DNA from: Acinetobacter tandoii DSM 14970 = CIP 107469
GTDB taxonomy: Bacteria; Pseudomonadota; Gammaproteobacteria; Pseudomonadales; Moraxellaceae
Direction of reading: 5' to 3'
Assembly: GCF_000400735.1 (NCBI RefSeq)
Contig: NZ_KE007371.1
Span: 208,702-272,701 of the forward strand
DNA: 64,000 nt
The notes beneath the pieces were generated by a model that had not been told where the DNA came from, did not search any database, and was given only the letters and a program-made list of their open reading frames with translations. Below, in pieces: positions 18,371 to 27,564 of the stretch. Each line of letters opens with the position of its first letter. Position 1 is the stretch's first letter. The translations under genes were made by a program, and so were the position numbers.

Positions 18371-18832
18371 ATGTCTTCACATAATTTAATTTCAGCAACA
18401 GTTTTAGCTTCTGGATTATTACTCGGTTTCAGCAGCGTCAACGCATTTGCAGAACCTGCAGTACAGGCAGGTGAAACGCTAGAAAGTTTGTCACAAGCCA
18501 AAATTAGCACCACGATTAATGGACAACCAGGATCCATTCAAGACTTAATACAATCTGGACAAGTACGTTTGCTCAATACCGAGAATAATCCTACAGCATC
18601 CAATATGAGCGTAACTCCGAATAGTATCGAGGATGCATCCGCAGCCGCACCTAATCAAGCCATTTCCCCAGCACCACAATTAAGCTCTTCCGCGAGTCAG
18701 CCAATCAATAGTCCAGATATAGACGTCACAAATAATCATCTGCCACAATCTGAGCAAAATCTTGAAGCGCAGCCTATGCAAAACCCTTCAGAACAGATGC
18801 CTGCTGAAGCTTCATCTGAAGTTTCACAATAA
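18371..18832 (+). CDS. Exported low-complexity protein of unknown function
   Basis: This 153-residue protein has a clear signal peptide (hydrophobic run ATVLASGLLLGFSSVNAFA, cleavage probably after AFA near residue 27). A short folded-looking segment (LESLSQAKISTTINGQPGS...) follows, and then about 90 residues rich in Ser, Pro, Gln, Asn and Ala without hydrophobic core residues, probably disordered. The ATG at 18371 has CGGAG 5 bases upstream. The ATG immediately before it (18368) is the alternative. No family is recognised. The periplasm or cell surface is the likely place. Confidence 0.65.
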   Translation: MSSHNLISATVLASGLLLGFSSVNAFAEPAVQAGETLESLSQAKISTTINGQPGSIQDLIQSGQVRLLNTENNPTASNMSVTPNSIEDASAAAPNQAISPAPQLSSSASQPINSPDIDVTNNHLPQSEQNLEAQPMQNPSEQMPAEASSEVSQ

Positions 18833-18864
18833 GGCATATCACTCTAAAATATTTCAATCTGCAT

Positions 18865-18897
18865 AAAAAAACCAAGGACAATGCCTTGGTTTTTTTA
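18865..18897. terminator. Bidirectional terminator between the exported protein gene and kup
   Basis: An ACCAAGG/CCTTGGT stem with a short ACAATG loop lies between a run of A and a run of seven T. It can stop both convergent genes. Confidence 0.85.
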
Positions 18898-18926
18898 GCA
18901 CTTAGACTGATGAAAGAATGAAATCA

Positions 18927-20804
18927 TTAGATTTCAATTTGGCTTCCCAATTCCACTACACGATTCGGTGGAATTTGGTAAAAGTCACTGACAGGACTGG
19001 TATTGCGCTGCATCGAAATAAACAGCTTTTCACGCCACGGCGCCAAGCCATCTCCAACAGTACTAATAATACGTTCACGCGAAACAAAGAAGCTGATTTG
19101 CATTAAGTTATATTCGAGTCCTATCGCTTGATAGACTGCTTCCAACGCCATTGGAATATTCATTTCATCTTTAAAGCCGTAGAACAATTCAACGCGATAA
19201 AAATGCTGATTCATGGTTTCCACGTGGAATCGATCTTGATCGGTAACATAAGGCACATCCTGAATTTTTACTGTCAGAATGATGTTCTTTTGATGTAAAA
19301 CCTTATTGTGCTTCATGTTGTGTAACATGGCATGTGGCACAACTGTTGGAGTCCCTGTCAGAAAGACGGCTTCTCCTTCGACCCAGTTTGCCTGCTCACC
19401 AATACTCTGCACAAATAAATCGAGCGGAAGTGTATCTTGTTGTAGCTTGGAAAAAGTGAGTTCACGACCATCTTTCCACGTCATTAACAACATAAATGCA
19501 ATTCCGCCAATCAATAATGGCACCCAACCACCTGACAGAACTTTTAGCGAAGTGGCACTCACCAAGACCAAATCCAGCAATAGAAATGGTGTAATCAGTA
19601 ATGCTAGTTTTGGCTTACTCCATTTCCATGTGTAACGTATGAAAACTGCAATCAATAAGGTATCGCAGAGCATGGTCATGGTCACGGCCAAACCGTAAGC
19701 ATGGGATAAACGCGAACTGGTTTGGAAAATTAGAATTAAAACAATAATCGCTGCGAGCAAAATCCAGTTGAGTAAAGGTACGTAAATCTGCCCCTGTTCC
19801 GAATCGGAGGTGTGCTTAATGCTTAAACGCGGCAAATACCCCAATTGAATGGCTTGGCGTGCCAAAGAGAACACCCCTGAAATGACTGCTTGAGATGCAA
19901 TAACAGCAGCCATAGTTGCCAAGAAAATCATTGGGTACAACGCCCATTCTGGTACCAATAAATAGAATGGATTTTCAATGGCATTTGGGTCACGCAGTAA
20001 TAATGCGCCTTGCCCTGCATAGTTAAGCAATAAACAAGGTAAAACCACAACAAACCATGCTAAACGGATTGGAACAGGACCAAAGTGTCCCATATCGGCA
20101 TATAAAGCTTCACCACCCGTTACGGTTAACACGACCGCACCCATGATAAAGAATGCCATGAGTGGATTAGATACAATAAAGTGAATAGCCCAGTGTGGAC
20201 TCAGCATCCCCAAAACCAAAGGGGTTTGAATAATGCTAGAGATACCTAATAGTCCAAGGGCAAAAAACCATAATAAGGTCAAAGGGCCAAAAAACTTACC
20301 AACAAAAGCTGTGCCATATTTTTGCATCACAAACAAAGCGGTCACGATACTAATCGCAATGGGCACAATATAAGGATCAAGTGCATCCGTCGCGATGGAC
20401 AAACCCTCTACTGCTGACAACACTGAAATGGCAGGGGTAATAATCCCGTCACCAAAAAACAAGGAAGCCCCAATAAAGCCAATCGCGATTAACAATAATT
20501 TTTTGCGATCACTAAAATTGGTATTACGCAGGTTTAGGGCAAGCAACGCCATAATGCCACCCTCCCCATTGTTGTCTGCACGCATGACAATTGCGACATA
20601 TTTGATGGTAATGACCAATGTCATTGTCCAAAAGATAATCGACAAAATACCCAAAACATTCTCAGGATTAATCCCTAATCCATGCGCGGCATGGAAAGAT
20701 TCTTTTAATGCGTAGAGTGGGCTGGTTCCAATATCCCCAAACACAACCCCTAATGCTGCCAAGGTAATCGCAGGCAATGCGGCTTTTTTTGCAGAACTTT
20801 GCAT
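18927..20804 (-). CDS. kup: KUP-family potassium uptake protein
   Basis: About 625 residues: twelve predicted membrane helices in the first 430 residues and a hydrophilic C-terminal domain. The family signature [19 protein letters not shown] is at residues 16-34, and [15 protein letters not shown] follows in the second loop. Kup is a proton-coupled potassium importer of the inner membrane. The frame opens at a GTG at 20828, but the ATG at 20804 fits family N-termini better. It stands alone between a terminator and tRNA-Ser. Confidence 0.9.
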   Translation of the reverse strand: MQSSAKKAALPAITLAALGVVFGDIGTSPLYALKESFHAAHGLGINPENVLGILSIIFWTMTLVITIKYVAIVMRADNNGEGGIMALLALNLRNTNFSDRKKLLLIAIGFIGASLFFGDGIITPAISVLSAVEGLSIATDALDPYIVPIAISIVTALFVMQKYGTAFVGKFFGPLTLLWFFALGLLGISSIIQTPLVLGMLSPHWAIHFIVSNPLMAFFIMGAVVLTVTGGEALYADMGHFGPVPIRLAWFVVVLPCLLLNYAGQGALLLRDPNAIENPFYLLVPEWALYPMIFLATMAAVIASQAVISGVFSLARQAIQLGYLPRLSIKHTSDSEQGQIYVPLLNWILLAAIIVLILIFQTSSRLSHAYGLAVTMTMLCDTLLIAVFIRYTWKWSKPKLALLITPFLLLDLVLVSATSLKVLSGGWVPLLIGGIAFMLLMTWKDGRELTFSKLQQDTLPLDLFVQSIGEQANWVEGEAVFLTGTPTVVPHAMLHNMKHNKVLHQKNIILTVKIQDVPYVTDQDRFHVETMNQHFYRVELFYGFKDEMNIPMALEAVYQAIGLEYNLMQISFFVSRERIISTVGDGLAPWREKLFISMQRNTSPVSDFYQIPPNRVVELGSQIEI

Positions 20805-20925
20805 AAGCTTGTCTTCAATTATCGACACTATTTTTGCGAATCATATCATTGAGCTAAAACTTTTGCTCGAATTCAATTGTTTCACCTTGTCGATGGCTAT
20901 GTTTTTCGATATTATCCTCCGCCAT

Positions 20926-21016
20926 GGTGAAGTGTCCGAGTGGCTGAAGGAGCACGCCTGGAAAGTGTGTAAACGTTTATAGCGTTTCGAGGGTTCGAAT
21001 CCCTCTTTCACCGCCA
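20926..21016 (+). tRNA. tRNA-Ser (GGA)
   Basis: This 91-nt class II tRNA has a long variable arm and an encoded CCA. The anticodon loop reads CUGGAAA with anticodon GGA. The T arm is GAGGG/CCCUC. Its 3' end is the likely attachment site of the decayed island that follows, since a P4-type integrase gene starts 180 bases downstream. Confidence 0.95.
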
Positions 21017-21048
21017 AATTCAATTCTTATGGAATCTCATAAGGTCTA

Positions 21049-21084
21049 AAAAGGCTTAAATCTAAAGGGTTTAAGCTTTTTTTA
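21049..21084 (+). terminator. Terminator after tRNA-Ser
   Basis: A GGCTTAAA/TTTAAGCT-like stem with a CTAAAGGG-type loop ends in seven T, 33 bases after the tRNA. Confidence 0.75.
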
Positions 21085-21128
21085 CGTCTCATACAATCTA
21101 CTTAATCTATTGCAAGCTTGATGTAGTT

Positions 21129-21176
21129 GGGGGTATAACTGGGGGTATAATATTTTACCCCTAAAATTATACCCCC
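21129..21176. repeat. GGGGGTATAA repeats upstream of the integrase gene
   Basis: Two direct copies (21129-21138 and 21141-21150) lie 12 bases apart, and an inverted copy ATTATACCCCC lies at 21166-21176. The second and third form a perfect 11-bp inverted repeat. The cluster ends 20 bases before the integrase ATG. Arm-type integrase binding sites or an operator of the integrase promoter are the likely roles. Confidence 0.7.
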
Positions 21177-21196
21177 AATTCTGTGGATTTATTGTC

Positions 21197-22372
21197 ATGC
21201 TTACAGATGCTCAAGTCAGAAAAATAAAACCTTTAGAAAAGAAAACTAAATACTCTGATGAAAAAGGCATGTATCTAGAGGTCACTCCTTCTGGAGGAAT
21301 GCATTGGCGAATGAAGTTTCGTTTGAATGGAAAAGAGAATATCTTCAGTATTGGTACATACCCTGAAACTACGCTTGCACAGGCTCGCCGTGCTAGAGAT
21401 GAAGCAAGGTTAAAGCTTAAAGATGGGATTAATCCCAATTAAGAGAAAAAGCAAAAGAAACAACAAGTCGATGAAAGCATTCTTTTCAAAGCACTTGCTA
21501 TGGAATGGATGGAGGATCGTAAGGCTGTTATTAAAGAAGGTACATATTTACGTGACCTATCTGTATTTGAAAAAGACCTTTTTCCTGCGTTAGGACATAT
21601 GCCTATTGATCAGATTAAAGGGAAAGATATCCTTGCTTGCGCTAAGCAAATTGAAGCACGTGGTGCTCAGGAGATGGCTAAACGATCTATTCCTTTGGCT
21701 GGACGTATTTTCCGTTATGCGATTCGTAAAGGGTTAATTGAGAATGATCCGACCCCTCACCTTCAAGAAGCTCTCAAGCCACGTAAAGTGAAACATATGG
21801 CTCGTTTAGATATTTCTGAATTCCCACCTTTCTTAGAAAGAATGGATCATTATCACGGCAATATCCTTGTTAAGACAGCTTTACAGTTTATGACTCTAAC
21901 ATTTGTGAGAACTGCCGAACTCATTAACATGGAGTGGAATGAAATTGATTTTGATAATCATTTATGGAGAATTCCAGCATATAAGATGAAAATGGCTCTA
22001 CCTCATATTGTTCCTCTATCACGACAAGCTATTGAGCTCATTAAAGGCCTACAACCTCTCACAGGAAATAAGCAATTTGTTTTCTATAATCACAGTACGG
22101 CAAAACCACTAAGTAATAATGCTCTGTTAAGTGCCATTCGCACTATGGGATATACAGGAAAAATGACGGGGCATGGCTTTCGGGGGCTTGCATCAACAAC
22201 ATTACATGAACAAAGCTATATGCATGATGCAATTGAGATACAGCTAGCACATACGGTTGGTAATGCTGTCTCTCAAGCGTATAACCATGCACAACACCTT
22301 GAGTACAGAACAAAGATGATGCAAGAATGGGCTAATTTTATTGATAGCTTACGTAACCTGAATCGTGGATAA
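21197..22372 (+). pseudogene. P4-type tyrosine integrase with one in-frame stop codon
   Basis: The frame covers a full-length integrase of about 391 codons. Residues 1-82 form the DUF4102 arm-binding domain (MLTDAQVRKIKPL, then YLEVTPSGGMHWRMKFR), followed by a SAM-like core-binding domain and the catalytic domain. The catalytic Arg is in FVRTAELINMEW, the HxxR box in HGFRGLAST, the second His in LAHTVG, and the Tyr in QAYNHAQ. A single TAA at 21440-21442 interrupts it after DGINPN. The downstream sequence continues in the same frame without any gap, so one base change (CAA to TAA) is enough to explain it. Site-specific recombination at the neighbouring tRNA-Ser is its inferred former role. 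Confidence 0.85.
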
Positions 22373-22446
22373 GAAATTGACTTGAAAAAGAGAAAGACTA
22401 GAGCCATCAGTTGAGTTACCACACCAAACTTAAAGCTCTAGTCCTG

Positions 22447-23316
22447 ATGTTCAATAGTACCGAATTATTCTGCATAATTGATGATTTCTTTCTTAAATTT
22501 GAAGCAACTTATTGGAAATTTCTAAAACAGAACTTTCAACGCCTAAGATGTCGGTCTGCTCAGCTCAGTATTTCTGAAATTACCTTTATTGCAATTTGGT
22601 ATAAGTGCTCTCATTTCAATAATTTCAAAGCATTCTTTACAGCGTTAAAATATAACAATAGCCATCTATTTAAACATCTATCGTGTTATCAACGCATGAT
22701 TCATCTAATGAATACACATCAACTGGCTTTACATGCTCTACATTTTGCTTTGATGAAAGATCAGCAAAGCAATTATTTATGGATTGATTCAACCATATTA
22801 CCTGTCTGTAAAAATCAGCGAATACAACGTCATAAGTCTTTATCGGCTATTGCAACACTTGGAAAAAGCTCAATGGGTTGGTTCTTTGGCTGTAAGCTGC
22901 ATTTGCTGATGAATCAATCAGGTGGAATAGTAAATACGGTTTTATCCAATTGACATACAGCAGATATCAAAATGGTGGAGCAACTAGTTAAGGGAATCAT
23001 AGCCAAATTGTATGCTGATCGTGGCTATATTAGTCATGAGCTTAAGAGCAGGCTTAAAGATCAAGGTATTGATTTGATGACCTATCATCGTAAAAACATG
23101 CAAGCGATTAAATTATCAAAAGCGGATCACTACCACTTAAAACAACGTAATAAAATAGAAACATTATTCAGCTTGCTAAAAGGGACATACAACTTAGTCA
23201 CGAGCAAAGCACGGAGTATTACAGGTTATTTGACAGGCATTTATGCTTCTCTGTGCGCTTATCAACTTTGTCATCAAAATAAGCCAATGATTCGTCTTAT
23301 GGAAACATCGGCTTAA
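22447..23316 (+). pseudogene. IS982-family transposase with one in-frame stop codon
   Basis: About 289 codons from the ATG at 22447, in one frame, broken by a single TGA at 22951-22953. The DDE-type catalytic blocks are visible: WIDSTILPVCKNQRIQRH (first Asp), GWFFGCKLHLL, LYADRGYIS (second Asp) and NKIETLFSLLK (Glu). The N-terminus FNSTELFCIIDDFFL is typical of IS982 elements in Acinetobacter. A short GACTAGAGC/GCTCTAGTC inverted pair (22396-22404, 22435-22443) lies at the left, but I could not fix the terminal inverted repeats or a target duplication. The element probably inserted into the gene whose remnant follows. Confidence 0.8.
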
Positions 23317-23376
23317 ACAGGATTCGGGTTATGCAAATAATGATGATTCCAAATCCTGTCAGAAAGATAATGTTAA

Positions 23377-23808
23377 ATTAAGTTTTTTTCTAAAAATGAT
23401 AGTGAATTTATATCAAAAAACTGTGACTTATCTCCTGATAATCAATTCGTTGAAAGCTCTTTGATTACACATGATATAAAAAAAAGTGTTAGTAAAGTAA
23501 ATAGTCGGATTGGAAATGGCGAAGGAGTGAAATTAATTGCTGTTAGGGTCTACAAGAAAATAAATAGGCCTCCTATTTTAATAGAACCATATTCAGAAAA
23601 ATATTGTTGCTATCCTCAACCTACTGGTACTTTATATACTATTAATTTGTATGAAATATACAAGAATAATAAGATAAGTGTAAAATCTATTACCGATATT
23701 TTAGGTAGTAATAGTTCAGGATTAGATGGCGTTTCAGATGAATATATGAAGTTTAATTTAAAAAATATTGCTTCAATAAAGAAATGGTTAGATAAAAATT
23801 ATAAATAA
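23377..23808 (+). pseudogene. 3' fragment of an unknown gene, cut off by the insertion sequence
   Basis: The frame is open from 23377, immediately after a TAA near the right side of the IS982 remnant, to TAA at 23808. It has no ATG with a ribosome site; the first plausible start is a TTG at 23461, in the middle of coding-like sequence. The 143 encoded residues are Lys- and Ile-rich and include LIAVRVYKK, YCCYPQPTGTLYTINLYEIY and a C-terminal KKWLDKNYK helix. I recognise no domain. The missing 5' part and the position next to a transposase indicate a truncated gene. Confidence 0.55.
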
Positions 23809-23994
23809 CGGGACTGTTCTAAATTTTGTGTAAGTAGAGCCTGTAAATTATTTTGTGTAAGTTCCATTTTTTATAAATGATCTTTTAATCGATCATCGAA
23901 CTGAATCGTAAACTGGATTGCTCCCAGTATCCTAGACACGAGACAGCCTCATTTTGAAGCTGCCTCAAAGGCGAATGCAGCCTAAAACCATCAC
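23809..23994. other. Short gene-free stretch with possible IS-end remnant
   Basis: No gene is visible. The words TTTTGTGTAAGT occur twice 29 bases apart (about 23828 and 23857) after GGGACTGTTCTAAA, which looks like the end of a transposable element of the IS256 type. An imperfect hairpin (GACAGCCTCA / TGAAGCTGCC) near 23942-23968 lies past the immunity gene on its strand. Both readings are tentative. Confidence 0.35.
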
Positions 23995-24705
23995 TTATTT
24001 GTATAAAAAATCTTCTAATTTTATATATCCTTCTGTTAGCTTATTTTTACCCTGAAATTCAACTTTCACATAAATTAAATTATTTTTTTTAATTAAATTA
24101 ATAATTTTAACCTTATCACCACTAATAATATAAGATTTTGTTTTTATTAAATTTTCATCAAAAAAATATGCTTTAGTTGAACTTATTTCTAAATTTTTTA
24201 TTATCTGATTTGAATCATCTTTTAAATAAAATGTAGGTGATTTACTTGAATAAACCGTACTTAAATTAAGATTATTGTCTAATGTTTTCAATTCCTCTAA
24301 TAGGTAATATTTGCTATTTTTTAAAACATATATACGAGTATAACCTACAGCACCATCCTTAAATCTTTCAATAATTTTATTTTTATCGACTTCTGGGTCA
24401 TATAGTGGGCTTAAATAGAATTTTTTAGCTTTATTTTCGGATATATCGAATATTTCATATTTACCACTAGGATTACAATCATCTGTATGATTTACAAATA
24501 AATATTTTTTATTATCATTTGTTAAATTTTCAACTGAAAAAGCGTCTTTATCAAAGCAATAATCACTATCGGCAAATAGAAAAATTTTATTATTTCCCTT
24601 TTTAAAAAAAATTTTATTATTTTCCTTAAGCAACTCATCACTAGCACAAGAAGCTGTTGAATAAATTAATAATAATAAAAAAATAAATTTATTATTTGAA
24701 CCCAT
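23995..24705 (-). CDS. Exported SH3-like protein, probable immunity partner of the GH19 effector
   Basis: About 236 residues. The N-terminal hydrophobic run FIFLLLLIYSTASCAS is a signal peptide, and a Cys at the end leaves a lipoprotein possible although the lipobox is poor. The mature part is Lys/Asn-rich. Its last 60 or so residues (ending GYIKLEDFL) look like a bacterial SH3 domain. The start overlaps the effector stop by 14 bases; an in-frame TTG at 24717 is less likely. Position, export signal and overlap suggest a periplasmic immunity protein against the peptidoglycan hydrolase encoded upstream. That role is inferred from context. Confidence 0.6.
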   Translation of the reverse strand: MGSNNKFIFLLLLIYSTASCASDELLKENNKIFFKKGNNKIFLFADSDYCFDKDAFSVENLTNDNKKYLFVNHTDDCNPSGKYEIFDISENKAKKFYLSPLYDPEVDKNKIIERFKDGAVGYTRIYVLKNSKYYLLEELKTLDNNLNLSTVYSSKSPTFYLKDDSNQIIKNLEISSTKAYFFDENLIKTKSYIISGDKVKIINLIKKNNLIYVKVEFQGKNKLTEGYIKLEDFLYK

Positions 24706-26302
24706 TTCGCTTTTCAACCTCTCTTAATATTTTTAAAAATAAGCTTTTTCTTTCAGATAAACCAACTGTTCCTCCATTAATTCGTCTACTTACCTTATCC
24801 ACCACACCTAAATGATGTGAATCAGAGTATGTTTTTGTTAAATCACTATAACCATTACGAACTAAACTATCTGCATTTTTGAACTCATTAAAAGCCCATA
24901 CTGCACTTTCCACTGCATGAAAAAGATCATCGCATAATAAGTCTGAATTACTTACCACATCTATTCCTGAGTAATTCTTATATTTAATGTAAGCACTTTT
25001 CCACGTTAATTGAATTAGTCCTTTCCCTTTGTATTTAGGTCCATCGCCTGGAGTAGTATTTCCTTCTGCTATAATTTGTTTACGTCTTCTACATGATCGA
25101 CTCTTAGGAGCATTACAAACCGATGGAGGAAAAGTCGCAATGTCATAATCCTTTCCACTTGCATATTCAATCAAAGTATTGAAGTGATCACACTCATGAT
25201 AAATTTGAGCAAGAAAATGACATAATATAAGCTTCTCTGTCATTTTATACTTCAATAATCCTTTATTCAAAGCTGGTAAGAATTGTTCTGGAGTCGAATT
25301 TTGAGTAGGTCTTCCATTCATTGTTTTGTGCCAAAATAGTTTTTTTGTTCCATAAACTTCTTTAAAGAAGCTTAATGAAATAATCTGTCCCGTAGAGCTA
25401 TCTTCTATCCGCTGAGGAATGCTAGGATCATTTTGGGCTGTTTTCCCATTTAAAACATCTACATCTAATTGTAGATCAATAAACTCTTCTTTTACTCTTC
25501 TAACCATAAACTCTACTGAGTCTAGTGCCGTTCCATCAGGTTTAAAAATCGTCAATTTAATTTTTTGACCAACCCAATTCGTTAATTTTAATTGTCCATT
25601 TTTAACTTTAAGATTTTTTTTATTAACATTATCAAAAACCATTTCAACATCAACATCTTGAACTGCATAACGCTGACCCGATTTATCTAATACTTTTATT
25701 AATGTAAAACCTTTAAAACTATCGTATGGCTCATTCAGTTTAATTAATATCGGTTGCTTTGTCCCAGACCCAGAGTTTCCAGAAAATTTAAGCTCAAATT
25801 GATCTCCAGAAGTAAGGACTAGAACTTCAATATCTCTATTTGGAGATGATAAAACCTCAACAAGACCTTGATCATTGGTATATTTATCTGGGGAATTCCC
25901 CTTACTTTTAGGTCTAGACTGAATTGGGAAATTCACCATTACTTTCCCATTACTATCAACGATTTTAAATACGGTACTAACAATACCTTTTTTCAAAGGT
26001 GGATTATTTGCTTTATATTCATCAATTGTTTTAGGTAAATTTACAACTATGGGATTATTTTCCGATGAAATAATTGATGAATTTATTGATTTAAATAAAA
26101 TATAGTCAGGCTGATTAGGAGGTTTAGCTAAAATCTCTACAGTTCTATTTGAAGATGCTTGAAATATAAAAAAACCATTTATATCAGTTTTTCTTATATT
26201 TTCTTTGGATGAACCTGCATAACGAGACTTTACATTTAAATTTCTTACATACTTTCCAGAACCATCAAAAAATCTTGCTGTAATTGTTTTTAATTCAGAC
26301 AT
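24692..26302 (-). CDS. Type VI secretion-like effector with C-terminal GH19 peptidoglycan hydrolase domain
   Basis: 536 residues. The N-terminal 290 or so contain three similar beta-rich modules beginning near residues 5, 107 and 202 (TARFFDGSGK, VFKIVDSNGK, LIKVLDKSGQ), like carboxypeptidase-regulatory/Ig-like folds. Residues about 340-530 form a lysozyme-like glycoside hydrolase 19 domain: HFLAQIYHECDHFNTLIEYASG with the catalytic Glu, YKGKGLIQLTWKSAYIKY, and RRINGGTVGLSERK. It should cleave peptidoglycan or chitin. Its ATG touches the stop of the VgrG-tip gene, so delivery on a T6SS spike is the natural reading. No N-terminal signal peptide is present, which fits that route. Confidence 0.8.
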   Translation of the reverse strand: MSELKTITARFFDGSGKYVRNLNVKSRYAGSSKENIRKTDINGFFIFQASSNRTVEILAKPPNQPDYILFKSINSSIISSENNPIVVNLPKTIDEYKANNPPLKKGIVSTVFKIVDSNGKVMVNFPIQSRPKSKGNSPDKYTNDQGLVEVLSSPNRDIEVLVLTSGDQFELKFSGNSGSGTKQPILIKLNEPYDSFKGFTLIKVLDKSGQRYAVQDVDVEMVFDNVNKKNLKVKNGQLKLTNWVGQKIKLTIFKPDGTALDSVEFMVRRVKEEFIDLQLDVDVLNGKTAQNDPSIPQRIEDSSTGQIISLSFFKEVYGTKKLFWHKTMNGRPTQNSTPEQFLPALNKGLLKYKMTEKLILCHFLAQIYHECDHFNTLIEYASGKDYDIATFPPSVCNAPKSRSCRRRKQIIAEGNTTPGDGPKYKGKGLIQLTWKSAYIKYKNYSGIDVVSNSDLLCDDLFHAVESAVWAFNEFKNADSLVRNGYSDLTKTYSDSHHLGVVDKVSRRINGGTVGLSERKSLFLKILREVEKRNGFK

Positions 26303-26752
26303 TTAAAAATCATCCCCCGTCGAAACATCATCATCTTCTTCAAATAGGGCTTCTTCTAACAATTCATCTCTATTTTCACCATCTAAACGTTTTTGTTCTA
26401 CAGAAACATATGAGGAATTAAATCCCAAAGCTATAAATTCTGTTGACTGTAGTGTGTAAAAACGTAAGGAACTCAGATTATTTTCATGATCTAAGTGATC
26501 TACTTTTGATTTTATTAAACTATTTTTATTTTGATCTAAAACAAAAATTTCTTTTTTATTCTTAAGGTTGCTATCCCATGTGTAATCAATCTTATTACTG
26601 TATGGTGTCTCAAACATAGGTAAAGCTGTTTTAGGCGAAACCACTTTTTGACCACCTTCAAAATTATGTTGTCCAGCTTTATAAATAATTTTTCCACCTG
26701 TAGATATAGTAATCCCATCATCACTGATAACAATACGAGAACCACCTGCCAT
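26303..26752 (-). CDS. VgrG C-terminal tip protein or truncated VgrG
   Basis: The first 40 of 149 residues (AGGSRIVISDDGITISTGGK, then KAGQHNFEGG) match the end of the DUF2345 region found at the C-terminus of Acinetobacter VgrG spikes. The large gp27/gp5-like body of VgrG is absent: the frame upstream of the ATG meets a stop after nine codons. The remaining 100 residues form an acidic tail (EEALFEEDDDVSTGDDF). The gene ends at TAA directly abutting the effector's ATG. It is either a VgrG remnant that kept its effector-docking end, or a stand-alone adaptor. Confidence 0.65.
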   Translation of the reverse strand: MAGGSRIVISDDGITISTGGKIIYKAGQHNFEGGQKVVSPKTALPMFETPYSNKIDYTWDSNLKNKKEIFVLDQNKNSLIKSKVDHLDHENNLSSLRFYTLQSTEFIALGFNSSYVSVEQKRLDGENRDELLEEALFEEDDDVSTGDDF

Positions 26753-26823
26753 TGTTATTATTTCTCTAATACTTAATTATGTCACTAAAATAACATAACT
26801 TTTTCAAATAAAGAAATTCTTAC

Positions 26824-27564
26824 ATGACGATGATCATTTCAGCTCATTTAGAAGATTGCTTACTAATTGCAGCAGATAAACGAGCAATGGTCTGTGATGT
26901 AGAAACAGGAGAAATGTCTCTATTTCATGATGATGAAGCTAAAATTAAATTATGGAGTCTAGGTGCAATCGCAGGGACAGGAGAAACGATCTTTTTAAAT
27001 CGAATCATGGACTATTTTTCCAATTTTAAAGTAGAAGAATATCAAGAACTCAAACAAATGAATGTGATTTATGAGGAAATTGAAAAGCGTTTAATGGAAG
27101 GTGTCCCAAAAGAAATGCTGATCAATAATACATTGATATTTTCAATGTTTGATGGAAAGGAAAGCCGTCTGTATTCCATTCCGATAGAACCATTTTTTAA
27201 GGAAATTAAACGAAAAGATGGCATTAGGGTTATTCATCCCTATGTTCATGAAATCAGCCCTTTAATAGTCGATGTGACGTGTTTTAACTTACCACCTGAT
27301 ATGAGTAGCCTCCAAAACTTCCAACGACACTTAAAAAGTCTATCAAGCTTTGAAAATGAATTCGCCTTTCTTGAATATCACATTCAACAACTGAAACAAG
27401 TTTTTGCTATGCAAGCCTCAATAGACCCAAGTATTACGACATCTTTTGATCTATATATTCAAATTTGCTCAACAGGACATAGCTTAGCTCTGCACATTGA
27501 AAATTCAGTTTTATCCTCTCCACTATCTAAAGAGTTAAATTATTGGAGTACAAATAAAGTTTAA
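26824..27564 (+). CDS. Protein with HslV/proteasome-like N-terminus (putative Ntn hydrolase) beside the T6SS cassette
   Basis: 246 residues. The first 60 or so read like a proteasome beta-type subunit. Met-Thr is followed by IISAHLEDCLLIAADKRAM, then DDEAKIKLWSLGAIAGTGET and an amphipathic helix, the order seen in HslV (Thr-x-Ile-V-x-V, AGDGQA, KV..L, AGFAGG). If Met is removed, Thr1 and Asp17 fall in the family's catalytic spacing and a Lys at 39 or 41 could replace Lys33. The second half matches nothing I know. It is transcribed away from the VgrG-tip gene with a 71-base shared gap. The enzymatic reading is an inference. Confidence 0.5.
   Translation: MTMIISAHLEDCLLIAADKRAMVCDVETGEMSLFHDDEAKIKLWSLGAIAGTGETIFLNRIMDYFSNFKVEEYQELKQMNVIYEEIEKRLMEGVPKEMLINNTLIFSMFDGKESRLYSIPIEPFFKEIKRKDGIRVIHPYVHEISPLIVDVTCFNLPPDMSSLQNFQRHLKSLSSFENEFAFLEYHIQQLKQVFAMQASIDPSITTSFDLYIQICSTGHSLALHIENSVLSSPLSKELNYWSTNKV

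Noticed and set aside
21197..21442. The first 81 codons of the integrase as a separate small protein
   Set aside because: They are the normal N-terminal arm-binding domain, and the rest of the integrase continues in the same frame directly after a single stop codon.
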